Shown here piece by piece: positions 17,243 to 24,991 of a stretch of DNA of 48,870 bases. A program made the position numbers and the translations under genes. The notes below the pieces were generated by a model that searched no databases, was not told the origin of the DNA, and worked only from the letters and a program-made list of their open reading frames with translations. The stretch spans positions 1-48,870 of the forward strand of contig JAICWX010000021.1 in assembly GCA_025934635.1 (NCBI GenBank), read 5' to 3'. Position 1 is the stretch's first letter. Each line of letters opens with the position of its first letter. Origin of the DNA: Streptosporangiaceae bacterium. Its GTDB lineage: Bacteria > Actinomycetota > Actinomycetes > Streptosporangiales > Streptosporangiaceae.

Positions 17243-18205
17243 TCAGCCCCGCCGGAACAGCTCGCGGGCCGCTTCGGCCACCGCCGCGGGCCGCTCGCCG
17301 GGCAGGAAGTGCCCCGCGCCGGGAACGACCCGCAGCCGCAGGTCATCGGCGTGGCCGGCGGTCCCGGCGAGCAGTTTCGGCGGCAGCATCCAGTCCCGCC
17401 CGCCGGCCAGCAGCACCGTCGGCACGGTGAGCCTGCGGCCGCGGTACCGGCGCAGGACGATCCCCGGGATGTCGTGCCGGACGAACTGCCAGTGCAGCGC
17501 CTCGCCGGCCCGGGCGCTGCCCGGCTCGCGGCTGGCCGCCACGAACTCCTCGACCTCGCCGGGATGCCACGCCGCCGGGCTGGCCGCGCCGTGCCGCAGC
17601 AGGAACCGGGTCAGGCCCGGCCAGCGGCTCAGCACCAGCCGCCCGACCCGCGGGTACTCGAAGAACGCGGTGGGCCAGAACCGCCACAGCTGCGGGAGCA
17701 GCCGCCGCTGCCGCAGCCACGGGTGCGCGGCGTTGACCGCCAGCAGGTGGCTGACCCGCTCGGGCGCCTGCAGGGCGGCCAGGAAGGCGGCGTGGGCACC
17801 CCAGTCATGCGCGATCAGCGACGCCCGGGCCAGCCCCAGGGTGTCCATCAGGGCGAGGATGTCGGCGGCCCGGCTGGCGGTGTCGTACCCGCGCGGCGTC
17901 GCCTGCGACCAGCCGAAGCCGCGCCAGTCCGGGCAGATCAGCCGGTACTGCCCGGCCAGCAGCGGCACGACGTGCCGCCAGGCGTACCAGTGCTGCGGGA
18001 AGCTATGCAGCAGCAGCACCGGATCGCCGCGGCCGGCCTCGGCGACGTGCAGGCGGGCGCCGCGCACCTCCACGAAACGGTGCGTCAGGCCGGGGACGGG
18101 CGGGAACGGCCGGGCGCCGGATCCGGGGGGCGGACCGGCGGCGCGGCCGGGCGGCCGCGGGCCCGGTACTGAGCCTCCGGCGGGCGGCGGGGTGGTGATC
18201 GTCAC
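17243..18205 (-). CDS. Alpha/beta hydrolase (epoxide hydrolase / haloalkane dehalogenase-like)
   Basis: The GTG at 18205 is preceded by GAGGAGGAACC, an excellent ribosome binding site, giving a 320-aa protein. After a Pro/Gly-rich leader of about 38 residues come VLLLHSFPQHWYAWRHVVPLL (oxyanion motif HSFPQ instead of HGFPE) and CPDWRGFGWS. The nucleophile elbow is LIAHDWGAHAAF, with Asp as nucleophile. The catalytic His is in GAGHFLPGERP. The Asp nucleophile suggests hydrolytic opening of epoxides or C-halogen cleavage. It sits 17 bases upstream of the ECF sigma gene on the same strand, so the three genes may form one transcript. The low-complexity leader is unusual for the family. Confidence 0.85.
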   Translation of the reverse strand: MTITTPPPAGGSVPGPRPPGRAAGPPPGSGARPFPPVPGLTHRFVEVRGARLHVAEAGRGDPVLLLHSFPQHWYAWRHVVPLLAGQYRLICPDWRGFGWSQATPRGYDTASRAADILALMDTLGLARASLIAHDWGAHAAFLAALQAPERVSHLLAVNAAHPWLRQRRLLPQLWRFWPTAFFEYPRVGRLVLSRWPGLTRFLLRHGAASPAAWHPGEVEEFVAASREPGSARAGEALHWQFVRHDIPGIVLRRYRGRRLTVPTVLLAGGRDWMLPPKLLAGTAGHADDLRLRVVPGAGHFLPGERPAAVAEAARELFRRG

Positions 18206-18337
18206 GGTTCCTCCTCGGGCAGGATCTCTTAGCAGGAAGAGGAAGCCCGGGCCGGCGCCGTTCCCGTGACCCGCATCACATGAGCGGCGCACGCAGAAGC
18301 GGATCAGGCGTCTCTCGGCGTCCCTCGGCCGCCCGCG

Positions 18338-18520
18338 TCACGGCCGACGCCGATGGAGACCTGGCAGATCAGGGAGGATGGCGGTGGCCGAGGAATCGGC
18401 GACGATGCCGTGCGCTCGCAAGATCGCGCCGACCTTCTGCGCGATCTGGTCGTCGTGACGGAGGAAAGACTGCTGACGAGCGTGGCCGGTCCAAACACCG
18501 CGGATCGCGTGTTTCTGCAC
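18338..18520 (-). CDS. Possible small ORF or gene remnant
   Basis: A GTG-initiated 60-residue frame contains GVWTGHARQQSFLRHDDQIAQKVGAILRAHGIVADSSATAIL. It has an amphipathic helical look and is less like a GC shadow than most frames here. The opposite strand has a 60-residue frame over the same bases, so the coding strand is not certain. I recognise no family. The rest of bases 18206-18704 shows no gene. Confidence 0.2.
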   Translation of the reverse strand: MQKHAIRGVWTGHARQQSFLRHDDQIAQKVGAILRAHGIVADSSATAILPDLPGLHRRRP

Positions 18521-18704
18521 CGGATCACACCATAAGTGCGCACGAGACTTATCAGTCGTTTTAACGGCGAAAGGTAATGCCGCCCGTGATGTCCCCGCGG
18601 ATCAGCCTGAGCTTTCAGCCACGACCCGCCGGCGACCGCCGCCGTGATGATGTTGTTGCCCGGCGGCGAAGGATAAATCGGGCGGTGCCGGGTAGCTGGA
18701 GTCC

Positions 18705-18881
18705 GTGGCTAGAGCGAGATCCGTAGCCGGGTACGCGATTCCCGGAATCGTTGTGTTCTTCTTCTGGTTGGTGGTCGTAATTCTGGTCATCATCCTTCTC
18801 GCGTTTATCGTGCATTGGGCCGGCGGCGGGGTTCTGAACCTGCGGCTCGGACACTTCGAGCTGAACGTCGGCTTTACCTGA
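18705..18881 (+). CDS. 58-aa single-pass membrane protein
   Basis: A GTG at 18705, with GGAG three bases before it, starts a 58-residue protein. It has a short basic N-terminus (MARARSVAGYAIPG), one long hydrophobic helix at about residues 14-37 (VVFFFWLVVVILVIILLAFI), and a polar C-terminus (LNLRLGHFELNVGFT). The local base composition is lower in GC than its surroundings. The Phe- and Ile-rich helix uses rare T-ending codons, suggesting acquired or relaxed DNA. Topology by the positive-inside rule puts the N-terminus in the cytosol. No family is recognised. Confidence 0.5.
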   Translation: MARARSVAGYAIPGIVVFFFWLVVVILVIILLAFIVHWAGGGVLNLRLGHFELNVGFT

Positions 18882-18897
18882 CCGGTAGCGCCAGCAA

Positions 18898-19185
18898 TTA
18901 AACGCCCCCTAGGACAGGCCGCGGCCGGCACCGGCCGCGGCCTGCCGCGTCTCCGGGACCGGGAGGGACCGGGAGCCGAGGGGCGGCGGGCCGGGGCGGG
19001 ACTCTGAAGGTCACGGTGGCGACGGCGATGGCGAACGCGCCGCCGAACCGCGGCAGCGGGCGGGTGGCGATCCGGTCGGCCAGCGTTCCGGCGAGCGGGG
19101 CGATGACCATCGGGGTAGCGGTCCACGGCAGCAGCCGGAGCCCGGTTGCCGTCATCGAGACCGCACGGCCAGCAGGCGGCGGCAC
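18898..19185 (-). pseudogene. Remnant of an MFS (DHA2-like) transporter
   Basis: The frame reads MTATGLRLLPWTATPMVIAPLAGTLADRIATRPL, which matches the loop-helix around the middle of drug:H+ antiporter-2 transporters. It then jumps directly to FGGAFAIAVATVTF, a phrase from near the C-terminal helices of the same family, and ends in unrelated Pro/Arg-rich sequence. A full transporter would need about 450 residues, so a large internal deletion and loss of both ends is inferred. Confidence 0.55.
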
Positions 19186-19206
19186 CGGCTAGCGAGCTGA
19201 ACGACG

Positions 19207-19614
19207 TCAGGGAACGAGCTGCTCGATGGTGACACCGACGGCTTCGTAGGTTGCGGTGGCTCGCTGGTCCAGGCTGATCAGCGTGGCCTGATGCTCGGCA
19301 GCGGTGAAGGCGATCAGGGCGTCGTAGGCGGGTCCGCCAAGAATCTGCCTGGCCGCAGCAGTGGCGAGAAGCTCCTGGTAGCCAACCTCCGACAAGGTGA
19401 GGAATGGCTCGGTGAACCGCTGGGTAATGAAAGCGTGCACGATGGAGGGATTGGCGCGGTGCGGTGGGGGCAGCCGGGTCAGCACGGAGTAGGACTCGAC
19501 CGCCGCGTGCGCGACCAGGCGTGGCCGACCGCTCATGGCCCTGCGGGCCAGAGCATGATGCTCATGCCAGGTGGCGAACGCCGCGATCACCACACTGGAA
19601 TCGACGGCCTTCAT
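19207..19614 (-). CDS. PIN-domain ribonuclease toxin (VapC family)
   Basis: This 135-aa PIN-domain protein has the acidic metal-binding residues expected of VapC: Asp5 in MKAVDSSVVIAAF, the Glu in VAHAAVESYSVLTRLP, and the Asp residues in GGPAYDALIAFTAAEHQATLISLDQRA. Such toxins cut RNA, commonly initiator tRNA or other tRNAs, when freed from the antitoxin. The start ATG overlaps the antitoxin's stop (ATGA at 19611-19614), the standard layout for coupled expression of a toxin-antitoxin pair. Confidence 0.88.
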   Translation of the reverse strand: MKAVDSSVVIAAFATWHEHHALARRAMSGRPRLVAHAAVESYSVLTRLPPPHRANPSIVHAFITQRFTEPFLTLSEVGYQELLATAAARQILGGPAYDALIAFTAAEHQATLISLDQRATATYEAVGVTIEQLVP

Positions 19615-19856
19615 CGCCGGACGCGCTCGAGTGTGTCCCGCACCATGTCGGCAGTCAGCACTGGCATGTCGGCATCGGCGGCGGCGGCTACGCCATCTCC
19701 TTCATCTACCAACCGCATCGGTGTGGCCGCAGGCACGATCTCCAGCCGCCCGTCACGCTCGTCAATCTCAAGCGCCTGGCCTGCCGTCAGCCCCAGAGCA
19801 TCCCGGAGCGCCTTGGGAATGACAACGCGTCCGGCAGAATCGATGGCAGTCCTCAT
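19611..19856 (-). CDS. AbrB/MazE-type antitoxin (VapB)
   Basis: This 81-aa protein has an N-terminal swapped-hairpin DNA-binding domain (MRTAIDSAGRVVIPKALRDALGLTAGQALEIDERDGRLEIVP). Its C-terminal tail (MPVLTADMVRDTLERVRR) should wrap the PIN toxin. It would neutralise the toxin and repress its own promoter. There is no Shine-Dalgarno sequence. A TATGGT hexamer on the coding strand ends 11 bases before the ATG, so the message could be leaderless or nearly so. An inverted repeat immediately upstream is a likely operator. Confidence 0.88.
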   Translation of the reverse strand: MRTAIDSAGRVVIPKALRDALGLTAGQALEIDERDGRLEIVPAATPMRLVDEGDGVAAAADADMPVLTADMVRDTLERVRR

Positions 19857-19867
19857 GCCATTAATCT

Positions 19868-19880
19868 ACCATAAAATGGT
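19868..19880. promoter_or_regulatory. Probable VapB autoregulatory operator and -10 region
   Basis: ACCAT at 19868-19872 and ATGGT at 19876-19880 form a perfect inverted repeat around AAA, 12 bases upstream of the antitoxin ATG. On the coding strand it contains TATGGT, a plausible -10 hexamer. Overlap of operator and -10 is what autorepression by a VapB dimer requires. The block is strikingly AT-rich for this genome. Confidence 0.5.
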
Positions 19881-20103
19881 GCCTGATTTATGGCTCGGGA
19901 AGATCCCCTAGCCTCACGTCCCTGCCCCGCAGAGGCGGCAAATAGCACCGCGGGTGAGTCCCGGCTCCCGGCGACCCCGAGTGGGGCCGGGCGTTCTGGA
20001 CCGGCACCGTCGCCGCCAGCTGCGATCACGGGATCCGGCCCTGTTCGCCGCACCGTGACGGAATGGGCGTCCGCCCTGCCCGGCTAGGACCGCGGCTCGC
20101 TGA

Positions 20104-20727
20104 TCAGTCCCACCAGAAGTACCAGAGGGGAGCATTGACGATTTCCTCGGCGGTCTTCTGCACTGGCTGCCGTCCGGCCGGCTCATCGCAGAACGTGAAG
20201 TGCTCGGCGGCCACCGGCAGCGCGGCGGCCAGGTCGCGCGGCGGGTGTTCGACGAGCAGGTAAGCCTGATCGTGGGTGAGGGCGAGCAGCCGGGCACCGA
20301 AGCGCTCCTCCCAGGAGCGCAGCACGGCCGCGAATCCCACCGGGGTCGGCACCGGGCAGGCGCCGTTCCAGTTACCCGGGCACCAGCCGAGCACCGGCAG
20401 GACATCGGCGGGACATCGGCGGGGCGGGCCGCCGGGACCAGGGCAAGACGGGAAGCCGTGAACGAGCGCGGCACCGCCGCCAGGACGTCGGGAGCCAGGG
20501 CCTGGCACGAGGACCGGTATCAGGCCGGTCTCGCCGTGCAGGGCCGACAGCGCCGTCCAGGCCGGCCCCGGCTCCCGCACCGGCGCTTGCGTTATCCAGC
20601 CCACGCCGGTGCCGTCCGCCAGCCGGAGCAGCCGCCCAGGGGGCAGGCTCACCGCACCGAGCCGCAGTTCACCCTCGCCCGGAACCGGGACGCATATTCT
20701 CATCGTGGTCAGGGCCCTTCCGCGCAT
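20104..20727 (-). CDS. DUF4253-containing protein, with a scrambled middle segment
   Basis: The 207-aa frame ends with a typical DUF4253 C-terminus: GWCPGNWNGACPVPT, FGARLLALTHDQAYLLVEHPPRDL, AAEHFTFCDE and APLWYFWWD. The N-terminal half is also smooth (RICVPVPGEGELRLGAVSLPPG). Residues about 77-107 (RRPGGGAALVHGFPSCPGPGGPPRR) look wrong. The neighbouring frame over the same bases reads LAPDVLAAVPRSFTASRLALVPAARPADV, which fits the family. An 11-bp tandem duplication at 20401-20422 returns the frame. The protein is probably translated full length but with about 30 altered residues. Function of the family is unknown. It follows the LuxR gene on the same strand. Confidence 0.6.
   Translation of the reverse strand: MRGRALTTMRICVPVPGEGELRLGAVSLPPGRLLRLADGTGVGWITQAPVREPGPAWTALSALHGETGLIPVLVPGPGSRRPGGGAALVHGFPSCPGPGGPPRRCPADVLPVLGWCPGNWNGACPVPTPVGFAAVLRSWEERFGARLLALTHDQAYLLVEHPPRDLAAALPVAAEHFTFCDEPAGRQPVQKTAEEIVNAPLWYFWWD
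20401..20422 (+). repeat. 11-bp perfect tandem duplication inside the DUF4253 gene
   Basis: GACATCGGCGG occurs twice in direct succession (20401-20411 and 20412-20422). Removing one copy would join LVPAARPADV to LPVLGWCPGNWNG in a single frame. Eleven bases change the frame, so the duplication must be balanced by another indel upstream, near 20490-20520, for the long frame seen here. Confidence 0.85.
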
Positions 20728-20760
20728 CCAGGGATCTTCGCGTTCGACGCGGGCCTATTG

Positions 20761-21015
20761 TCACGTCCGGGTCTGACATTCCGCGCCTGTCACCGCTTTG
20801 CCAGCCGATCCGGGCAGCGTGTCCAGGCCGGCCAGCCGCCAGACCGCCCCGGCCCGGGTGGCGCAGCCGAGCTTGCGCAGGCTGCTCCGGACGTGCATCT
20901 CCACGGTGCGCGGGCTGATCAGCAGGATCCGGCCGATCTCCTTGCTGGTACGGTCGTCCGCGACCAGCCGCATGACGTCGAGCTCACGCGGGGTCAGCTT
21001 GGCTTCGGTAGGCAT
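20761..21015 (-). CDS. Stand-alone LuxR-type helix-turn-helix regulator
   Basis: The 84-aa product is almost only a GerE/LuxR DNA-binding domain: LTPRELDVMRLVADDRTSKEIGRILLISPRTVEMHVRSSLRKLGCATRAGAV. It has the conserved Glu (RELDV), the recognition helix with SPRTVEMHV, and a short tail. It lacks a receiver, PAS or ligand domain, so it either works constitutively or partners with another protein. ATG 21015 is chosen because upstream codons look non-coding. It is divergent from the Rieske gene, about 100 bases apart, and upstream of DUF4253. It may control one or both. Confidence 0.72.
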   Translation of the reverse strand: MPTEAKLTPRELDVMRLVADDRTSKEIGRILLISPRTVEMHVRSSLRKLGCATRAGAVWRLAGLDTLPGSAGKAVTGAECQTRT

Positions 21016-21117
21016 GGCGATACCGTGCCGCAGGCCGCTGAAGCGCCGCTGAAGCCGCGCCGGTCCTAGGACGAACGGCCGATGTGCGGGGCGGGCAGCC
21101 GGCGTTACCGTCGCCCC

Positions 21118-22836
21118 ATGACGGATTTCGTGCGCGCCGTAGCCATCGCGGATATCCCGGATAGGCAGGGCCGGCTGTGGCGCCAGGGCGACAAGCGGAT
21201 CGCGCTGTACCGGACGCCGGCGGGCGTGTACGCGGCCGACAACCGGTGCCCGCACCAGGGCTACGCGCTGAAGGACGGCGACATCCGCGGGGACGTGCTG
21301 ACCTGCGCGTGGCACAACTGGAAGTTCCGGCTGACCGACGGCAAGTGCCTGTTCGGCGGGGAGAACATCCGGACGTACCCGGTGTCGGTCCGGGACGGGT
21401 GGGTGTACGTCGACGTCACCGACCCGGCCCCGGAGGAGATCGCGCCGGAGTTGTTCGCGAGCCTGCTCGAGGCCATGGGCGATGTCGATACCGGGCGGCT
21501 GGCGCGGGACACCATGCGGCTGAACGCGATCGGGATGCCGCTGACCGAGGTGGTCCGCACCGGGGTCACCTACGGCGCCACCCGGGCCGAGTACGGCTGG
21601 AACCACTCGCTGGCGACGCTGGCGGACTGCCTGACGATGGCATCCGCGTTCGAGGGACCGCTGAGCACCCTCCCGGTCATCCAGGGCCTGGCCACGGTGA
21701 GCCGCACCGAGGTGCGGCGCCCGCCCCGGCCTCAGCCTGATCCCGCCGACGTCGTCCGGGAGTACGGCTCGGCGGCCGGCGGCCTGGCCGCGTTCGGTGA
21801 GCTGATCGACGACGAGCGCGGTGACGAGGCCGAGGCCCTGCTGCGCGGCCTGCTGGCGGGCGGGACGGGGCCGGCCGAGATCCGGCGTGCGTTCCTGACC
21901 GCGATCACGAACCATTTCCTCGGCTACGGGCACCCGATGATCTACTGCCAGAAGGCGTTCGCGCTCCTCGACCGGATCGGCTGGTCCGAGGCGGACACGG
22001 TGCTGGCGCCGCTGGTGCCCGCGATCACCTGGTCGACCCGGTACGACCGGCTCCCCTACATGCGGCGCTTCATGCAGGCCTGGCGAGAATCCGGCCGGGA
22101 ACCGGGAACCGGCCCGGTCCCCGGCGGGACGGCCGACCCGGGGCGGGCGGACCCGGGGCTGCGGCGGGTGCTGCTGGACGGGAGGCCGGAAGACGCCGTG
22201 GCGGGAGTCCTGGCCGCGGTGCGGGCGGGCGTGCCCGTCCCGCGGATCATCGACGTGATCGCCTCGGTGGCGGCGGCCCGGCTCGGGCGCTTCGACATCG
22301 ACTCCGACACCGACGACACCAAGGACGCCGGCTGGCTGGACGTCACGCACACCCTGACCTACGTCAACGCGCTGCGCTGGGCGTGGTCGGCGGATCCGGG
22401 CCCGGTCGTGCTGCGCGGGGTGCTGCACGCCGCGTGGTTCGTGCAGTGGACCTCGAAGTTCGACGCCGCGCAGCCGTCGGCTCCGGTGGCACCGCGCCCG
22501 GGGTCGGACGCGGACGCGGTCCTGGCGGCGATCAGGAAACGCGACCCGGACCAGGCGGTGGCGCTGGTCAAGGGCTACGACGGCCCGGCTGCGCCGCTGC
22601 GCACGGCGCTGACCCAGGCCGCCGCCGAGGACAACTCGACGGCGTCGATCATGGTGGCGCACGCGGTGAAGACGACCACCGCCGCGATCGCCGAGTCCGG
22701 CGCGGCCGGGCCGGCTCCGCTGGCGGCCGCGGCCAGGTTCCTGGCCGCGCCCAAGCGCGAGCGCTTCGTCTACCAGGCGACGCTCGACGCGATCGACTTC
22801 ATCCAGGGCCGCGCGAAGGGTGACCCGCCGGCCTAG
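21118..22836 (+). CDS. Rieske [2Fe-2S] protein fused to a large helical (questin-oxidase-like) domain
   Basis: The 572-aa protein starts with a complete Rieske domain. Cys44 and His46 (CPHQGYAL) and Cys63 and His66 (CAWHNWKF) form the CxH-x16-CxxH ligand set. The following about 460 residues are helical and unlike a ring-hydroxylating dioxygenase catalytic domain. They contain ITNHFLGYGHPMIYCQKAFALLDRIGW, WFVQWTSKFDAAQ, SIMVAHAVKTTTAAI and YQATLDAIDFIQ, with repeated His residues. This resembles the helical region of questin-oxidase-like (DUF4243) proteins, though that assignment is tentative. A redox or oxygenase role with electrons entering through the Rieske centre is plausible. It is divergent from the LuxR gene. 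Confidence 0.75.
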   Translation: MTDFVRAVAIADIPDRQGRLWRQGDKRIALYRTPAGVYAADNRCPHQGYALKDGDIRGDVLTCAWHNWKFRLTDGKCLFGGENIRTYPVSVRDGWVYVDVTDPAPEEIAPELFASLLEAMGDVDTGRLARDTMRLNAIGMPLTEVVRTGVTYGATRAEYGWNHSLATLADCLTMASAFEGPLSTLPVIQGLATVSRTEVRRPPRPQPDPADVVREYGSAAGGLAAFGELIDDERGDEAEALLRGLLAGGTGPAEIRRAFLTAITNHFLGYGHPMIYCQKAFALLDRIGWSEADTVLAPLVPAITWSTRYDRLPYMRRFMQAWRESGREPGTGPVPGGTADPGRADPGLRRVLLDGRPEDAVAGVLAAVRAGVPVPRIIDVIASVAAARLGRFDIDSDTDDTKDAGWLDVTHTLTYVNALRWAWSADPGPVVLRGVLHAAWFVQWTSKFDAAQPSAPVAPRPGSDADAVLAAIRKRDPDQAVALVKGYDGPAAPLRTALTQAAAEDNSTASIMVAHAVKTTTAAIAESGAAGPAPLAAAARFLAAPKRERFVYQATLDAIDFIQGRAKGDPPA

Positions 22837-22851
22837 GGCCGCCGGGCCTGG

Positions 22852-23982
22852 TCAGGACGGCTGGCGCTGCGGCCGGTCGGGGGCCGGGTGGAAGTAGCTC
22901 AGCGGATCGGCCGCGACGTCCTTCAGCCGGCCGGGGAAACGCCAGGTCACGTACGCGGCGATAGCCGCCGCCCAGGCGGTGATGACCAGCAGCACGCCGG
23001 TCGCCGTGATCAGGGGCTCGAGGAAGGCCAGGCCGACGGTCACCGCGACCACCGCCATCCGCGCGAGCTCGCCGAACCGCACGGACGGATCGGTGGCGAC
23101 GGCCCGGGTGGCGAGCAGGTAGGCGGCCAGGCCGCCGGTGATGAACCAGGCGGCGGCCGTGAAGTAGATCCACCACAGGGCGGCCACGAAGACCAGCCCG
23201 GCCAGCAGCCCCAGCCAGTACTGCCAGCCGTGCACGGGCACCCCGGCCGCCGAGCCGGCCACGGCCACCACCACCTCGCCCAGCAAGATCATCATCATGA
23301 GGCCGAAGCGCTCGGACAGGTGAGCGGCGTCGACCCGGCTGGCCGGATCGGCCGGCGGCTTGAACATGGCCAGCACGGACTCGGTCCGGCTGGGACGGGC
23401 CGGGCGCTCCCGCTGGCCCTCGTGCTCACCGCCCCGCTCGCGGGCTCGCCCGCCGCTGTCCCGCTCGCCGTAGCGGAGCAGCAGCAGGCCGGCTTCCTGG
23501 ATCAGGAGGAAGGCCCACAGCACGTAGCGCCACGGGCTGGGCACGAAGGCCGAGACCACGAAGCCCGCCGTGGAGAAGGCGTACCCGATGGCGACCCGCC
23601 GGGCCGGGCCGGTGGTGACCGAGAGGCCCGCGGCCAGGACGAGCCGGGCCCCGGCGAGCGCGAACGCGAACGCCATTCCGTGGCCGCCGGCGGCGGCGTG
23701 GGCCTCGATCGCGGCCACCGCGCACGGCAGCGTGCCCGCCAGCACGAGCAGGCGCTGGGCGGTCCGGTCCTCGCCGTGCCGGTTGTAGAGGATCACGAAG
23801 CCGACCCAGGTCCCCCACAGCGGAGTGAACAGGCCCAGGGCCACGCCGAAGCCGCTCCAGCGCGGCTCGGTCGTCATGATGTGCGTCATCTGGCCGACGG
23901 CGAACACGAAGATCAAGTCGAAGTACAGCTCAACCCAGGAGACGCGCTTCCCCGTCGGCTCCTCGGACACCGGGCCATTCAA
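22852..23982 (-). CDS. LtrA-type (low temperature requirement A) membrane protein
   Basis: This 376-aa multi-pass protein opens VSWVELYFDLIFVFAVGQMTH, the diagnostic LtrA start with WVELFFDLVFV-like sequence. It contains DAAHLSERFGLMMMILLGEVVVAV, the second conserved block (HLxERxGLxxIIxLGE). About ten hydrophobic segments follow the expected spacing, with a charged Arg/Glu-rich loop near residues 175-205. The family sits in the cytoplasmic membrane; its biochemical role is not established. It is convergent with the Rieske gene with only 15 bases between the stops, which suggests compact packing rather than a functional link. Confidence 0.88.
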   Translation of the reverse strand: MNGPVSEEPTGKRVSWVELYFDLIFVFAVGQMTHIMTTEPRWSGFGVALGLFTPLWGTWVGFVILYNRHGEDRTAQRLLVLAGTLPCAVAAIEAHAAAGGHGMAFAFALAGARLVLAAGLSVTTGPARRVAIGYAFSTAGFVVSAFVPSPWRYVLWAFLLIQEAGLLLLRYGERDSGGRARERGGEHEGQRERPARPSRTESVLAMFKPPADPASRVDAAHLSERFGLMMMILLGEVVVAVAGSAAGVPVHGWQYWLGLLAGLVFVAALWWIYFTAAAWFITGGLAAYLLATRAVATDPSVRFGELARMAVVAVTVGLAFLEPLITATGVLLVITAWAAAIAAYVTWRFPGRLKDVAADPLSYFHPAPDRPQRQPS

Positions 23983-24006
23983 TCACGGCGCCGCGCACTG
24001 ACAAAT

Positions 24007-24038
24007 CCGCTGGCCTGGCACGATAGCCAGGCCAGCGG
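24007..24038 (-). terminator. Perfect 13-bp stem hairpin after the sigma/partner operon
   Basis: Bases 24007-24019 are fully complementary to 24026-24038 around a 6-base loop. On the minus strand it lies just after the stop of the membrane-anchored sigma partner (24071) and is followed by ATTTGTCAG. It therefore fits a terminator that isolates LtrA from the operon upstream of it. Confidence 0.75.
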
Positions 24039-24070
24039 GCCTCCGAACTGTCAGTAACGGGCGCTGGCGG

Positions 24071-24991
24071 TTACGGGCTGGTCTGGGTGAACCCGGCCGG
24101 GATCGCCCCGGCCGGGGTGAGCAGCCGCAGGTTCGCCGCGGTGGACGGCAGCCACCGGTAGTCGTCCCTGATGGCCTGGTCGCTGGTCTGCGAGACGCCG
24201 GGCGCGGTGTCGATCTCCCGGATCGGCAGGTAGGTGTCGGGGCTGACCCACAGGTTGATCTGGCCGTTCGCCAGGCCCTCGCGCAGGTGGAGGGCGCGCT
24301 GCCCGTCCACCGTGTCCCGGCCGACCAGGGTTGTCCGGCCCGCCTTCACCTCGGCCCGCAGCTGCGCGGCCTGCTGCCGCGCGGTGACCGGCTGCGGGCC
24401 CGCACGGCGTCCGTCCGAGGCGGAGCCGAACGAGTACGTGGTCTTGCTCCAGGTCCGCTTCCCGTAATCGATCACGATCGATACCGTGCGGTGCGGCGTC
24501 ACCGTCACCAGGTAACCGGTCACGGGCTCCCCGGCCGGGGTGAGGTCCACGATCCGGTAGGTGTCACTGAGGCTGCTGCTCCAGATCTCGTCGATGACCG
24601 GCTTGCCGGTCTGCGAGTCGGGCGCGTGGTCGATGATGTCCACGACGGCCGTGTTCGCGTTCAGCGCGGACTTCATGTGGCCGACGACGTACGCGGCGGT
24701 CTGCAGCTTCGGGCTCGCCGAGGTCTGGGCGGGCCCGGCGGCGGTACCGGTGGCCTGCCCGGCGTGCTCGCCGGGCCGGGCGGCGTCGGTGGCGGCGATG
24801 CTGGCGGCCGCGATGCCGGCGGCGGCAGCCCCGGCGATCAGCGCGGTGGCGGCGCGGCGCCGGGCCGAGCGGGGACGTCCGGCCGGGTGGGGCCGGGCGG
24901 CTGGGCTAGTCAGCTGGTCGTAGTCGTCGAGGATGGCCGTCAGCAGGCGCTCCTCGAAACGGTCCTCGCGGGGGTGCAGGTCGGTGCTCAA
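24071..24991 (-). CDS. Membrane-anchored partner of the ECF sigma factor
   Basis: The 306-aa protein has a short cytosolic part (residues 1-48), one transmembrane helix (about 48-67, TALIAGAAAAGIAAASIA) and an extracytoplasmic domain. It resembles the CU044_5270-type proteins found after actinobacterial sigma genes. The external part has strand-rich blocks (YGKRTWSKTTYSFG, INLWVSPDTYLPIREID) reminiscent of lipoprotein-carrier folds. It begins at TTG, which overlaps the sigma stop (TTGA), so it is translationally coupled. An anti-sigma or sensor role is inferred from position; the short N-terminus shows no zinc-binding HxxxCxxC motif. Confidence 0.72.
   Translation of the reverse strand: MSTDLHPREDRFEERLLTAILDDYDQLTSPAARPHPAGRPRSARRRAATALIAGAAAAGIAAASIAATDAARPGEHAGQATGTAAGPAQTSASPKLQTAAYVVGHMKSALNANTAVVDIIDHAPDSQTGKPVIDEIWSSSLSDTYRIVDLTPAGEPVTGYLVTVTPHRTVSIVIDYGKRTWSKTTYSFGSASDGRRAGPQPVTARQQAAQLRAEVKAGRTTLVGRDTVDGQRALHLREGLANGQINLWVSPDTYLPIREIDTAPGVSQTSDQAIRDDYRWLPSTAANLRLLTPAGAIPAGFTQTSP

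Noticed and set aside
18353..18535. 60-residue plus-strand ORF
   Set aside because: It overlaps a slightly more protein-like minus frame and shows no motif; the coding strand cannot be decided.
20761..22662. 633-residue minus-strand frame
   Set aside because: Only the last 84 residues (LuxR domain) are protein-like; the rest is the shadow of the Rieske gene.
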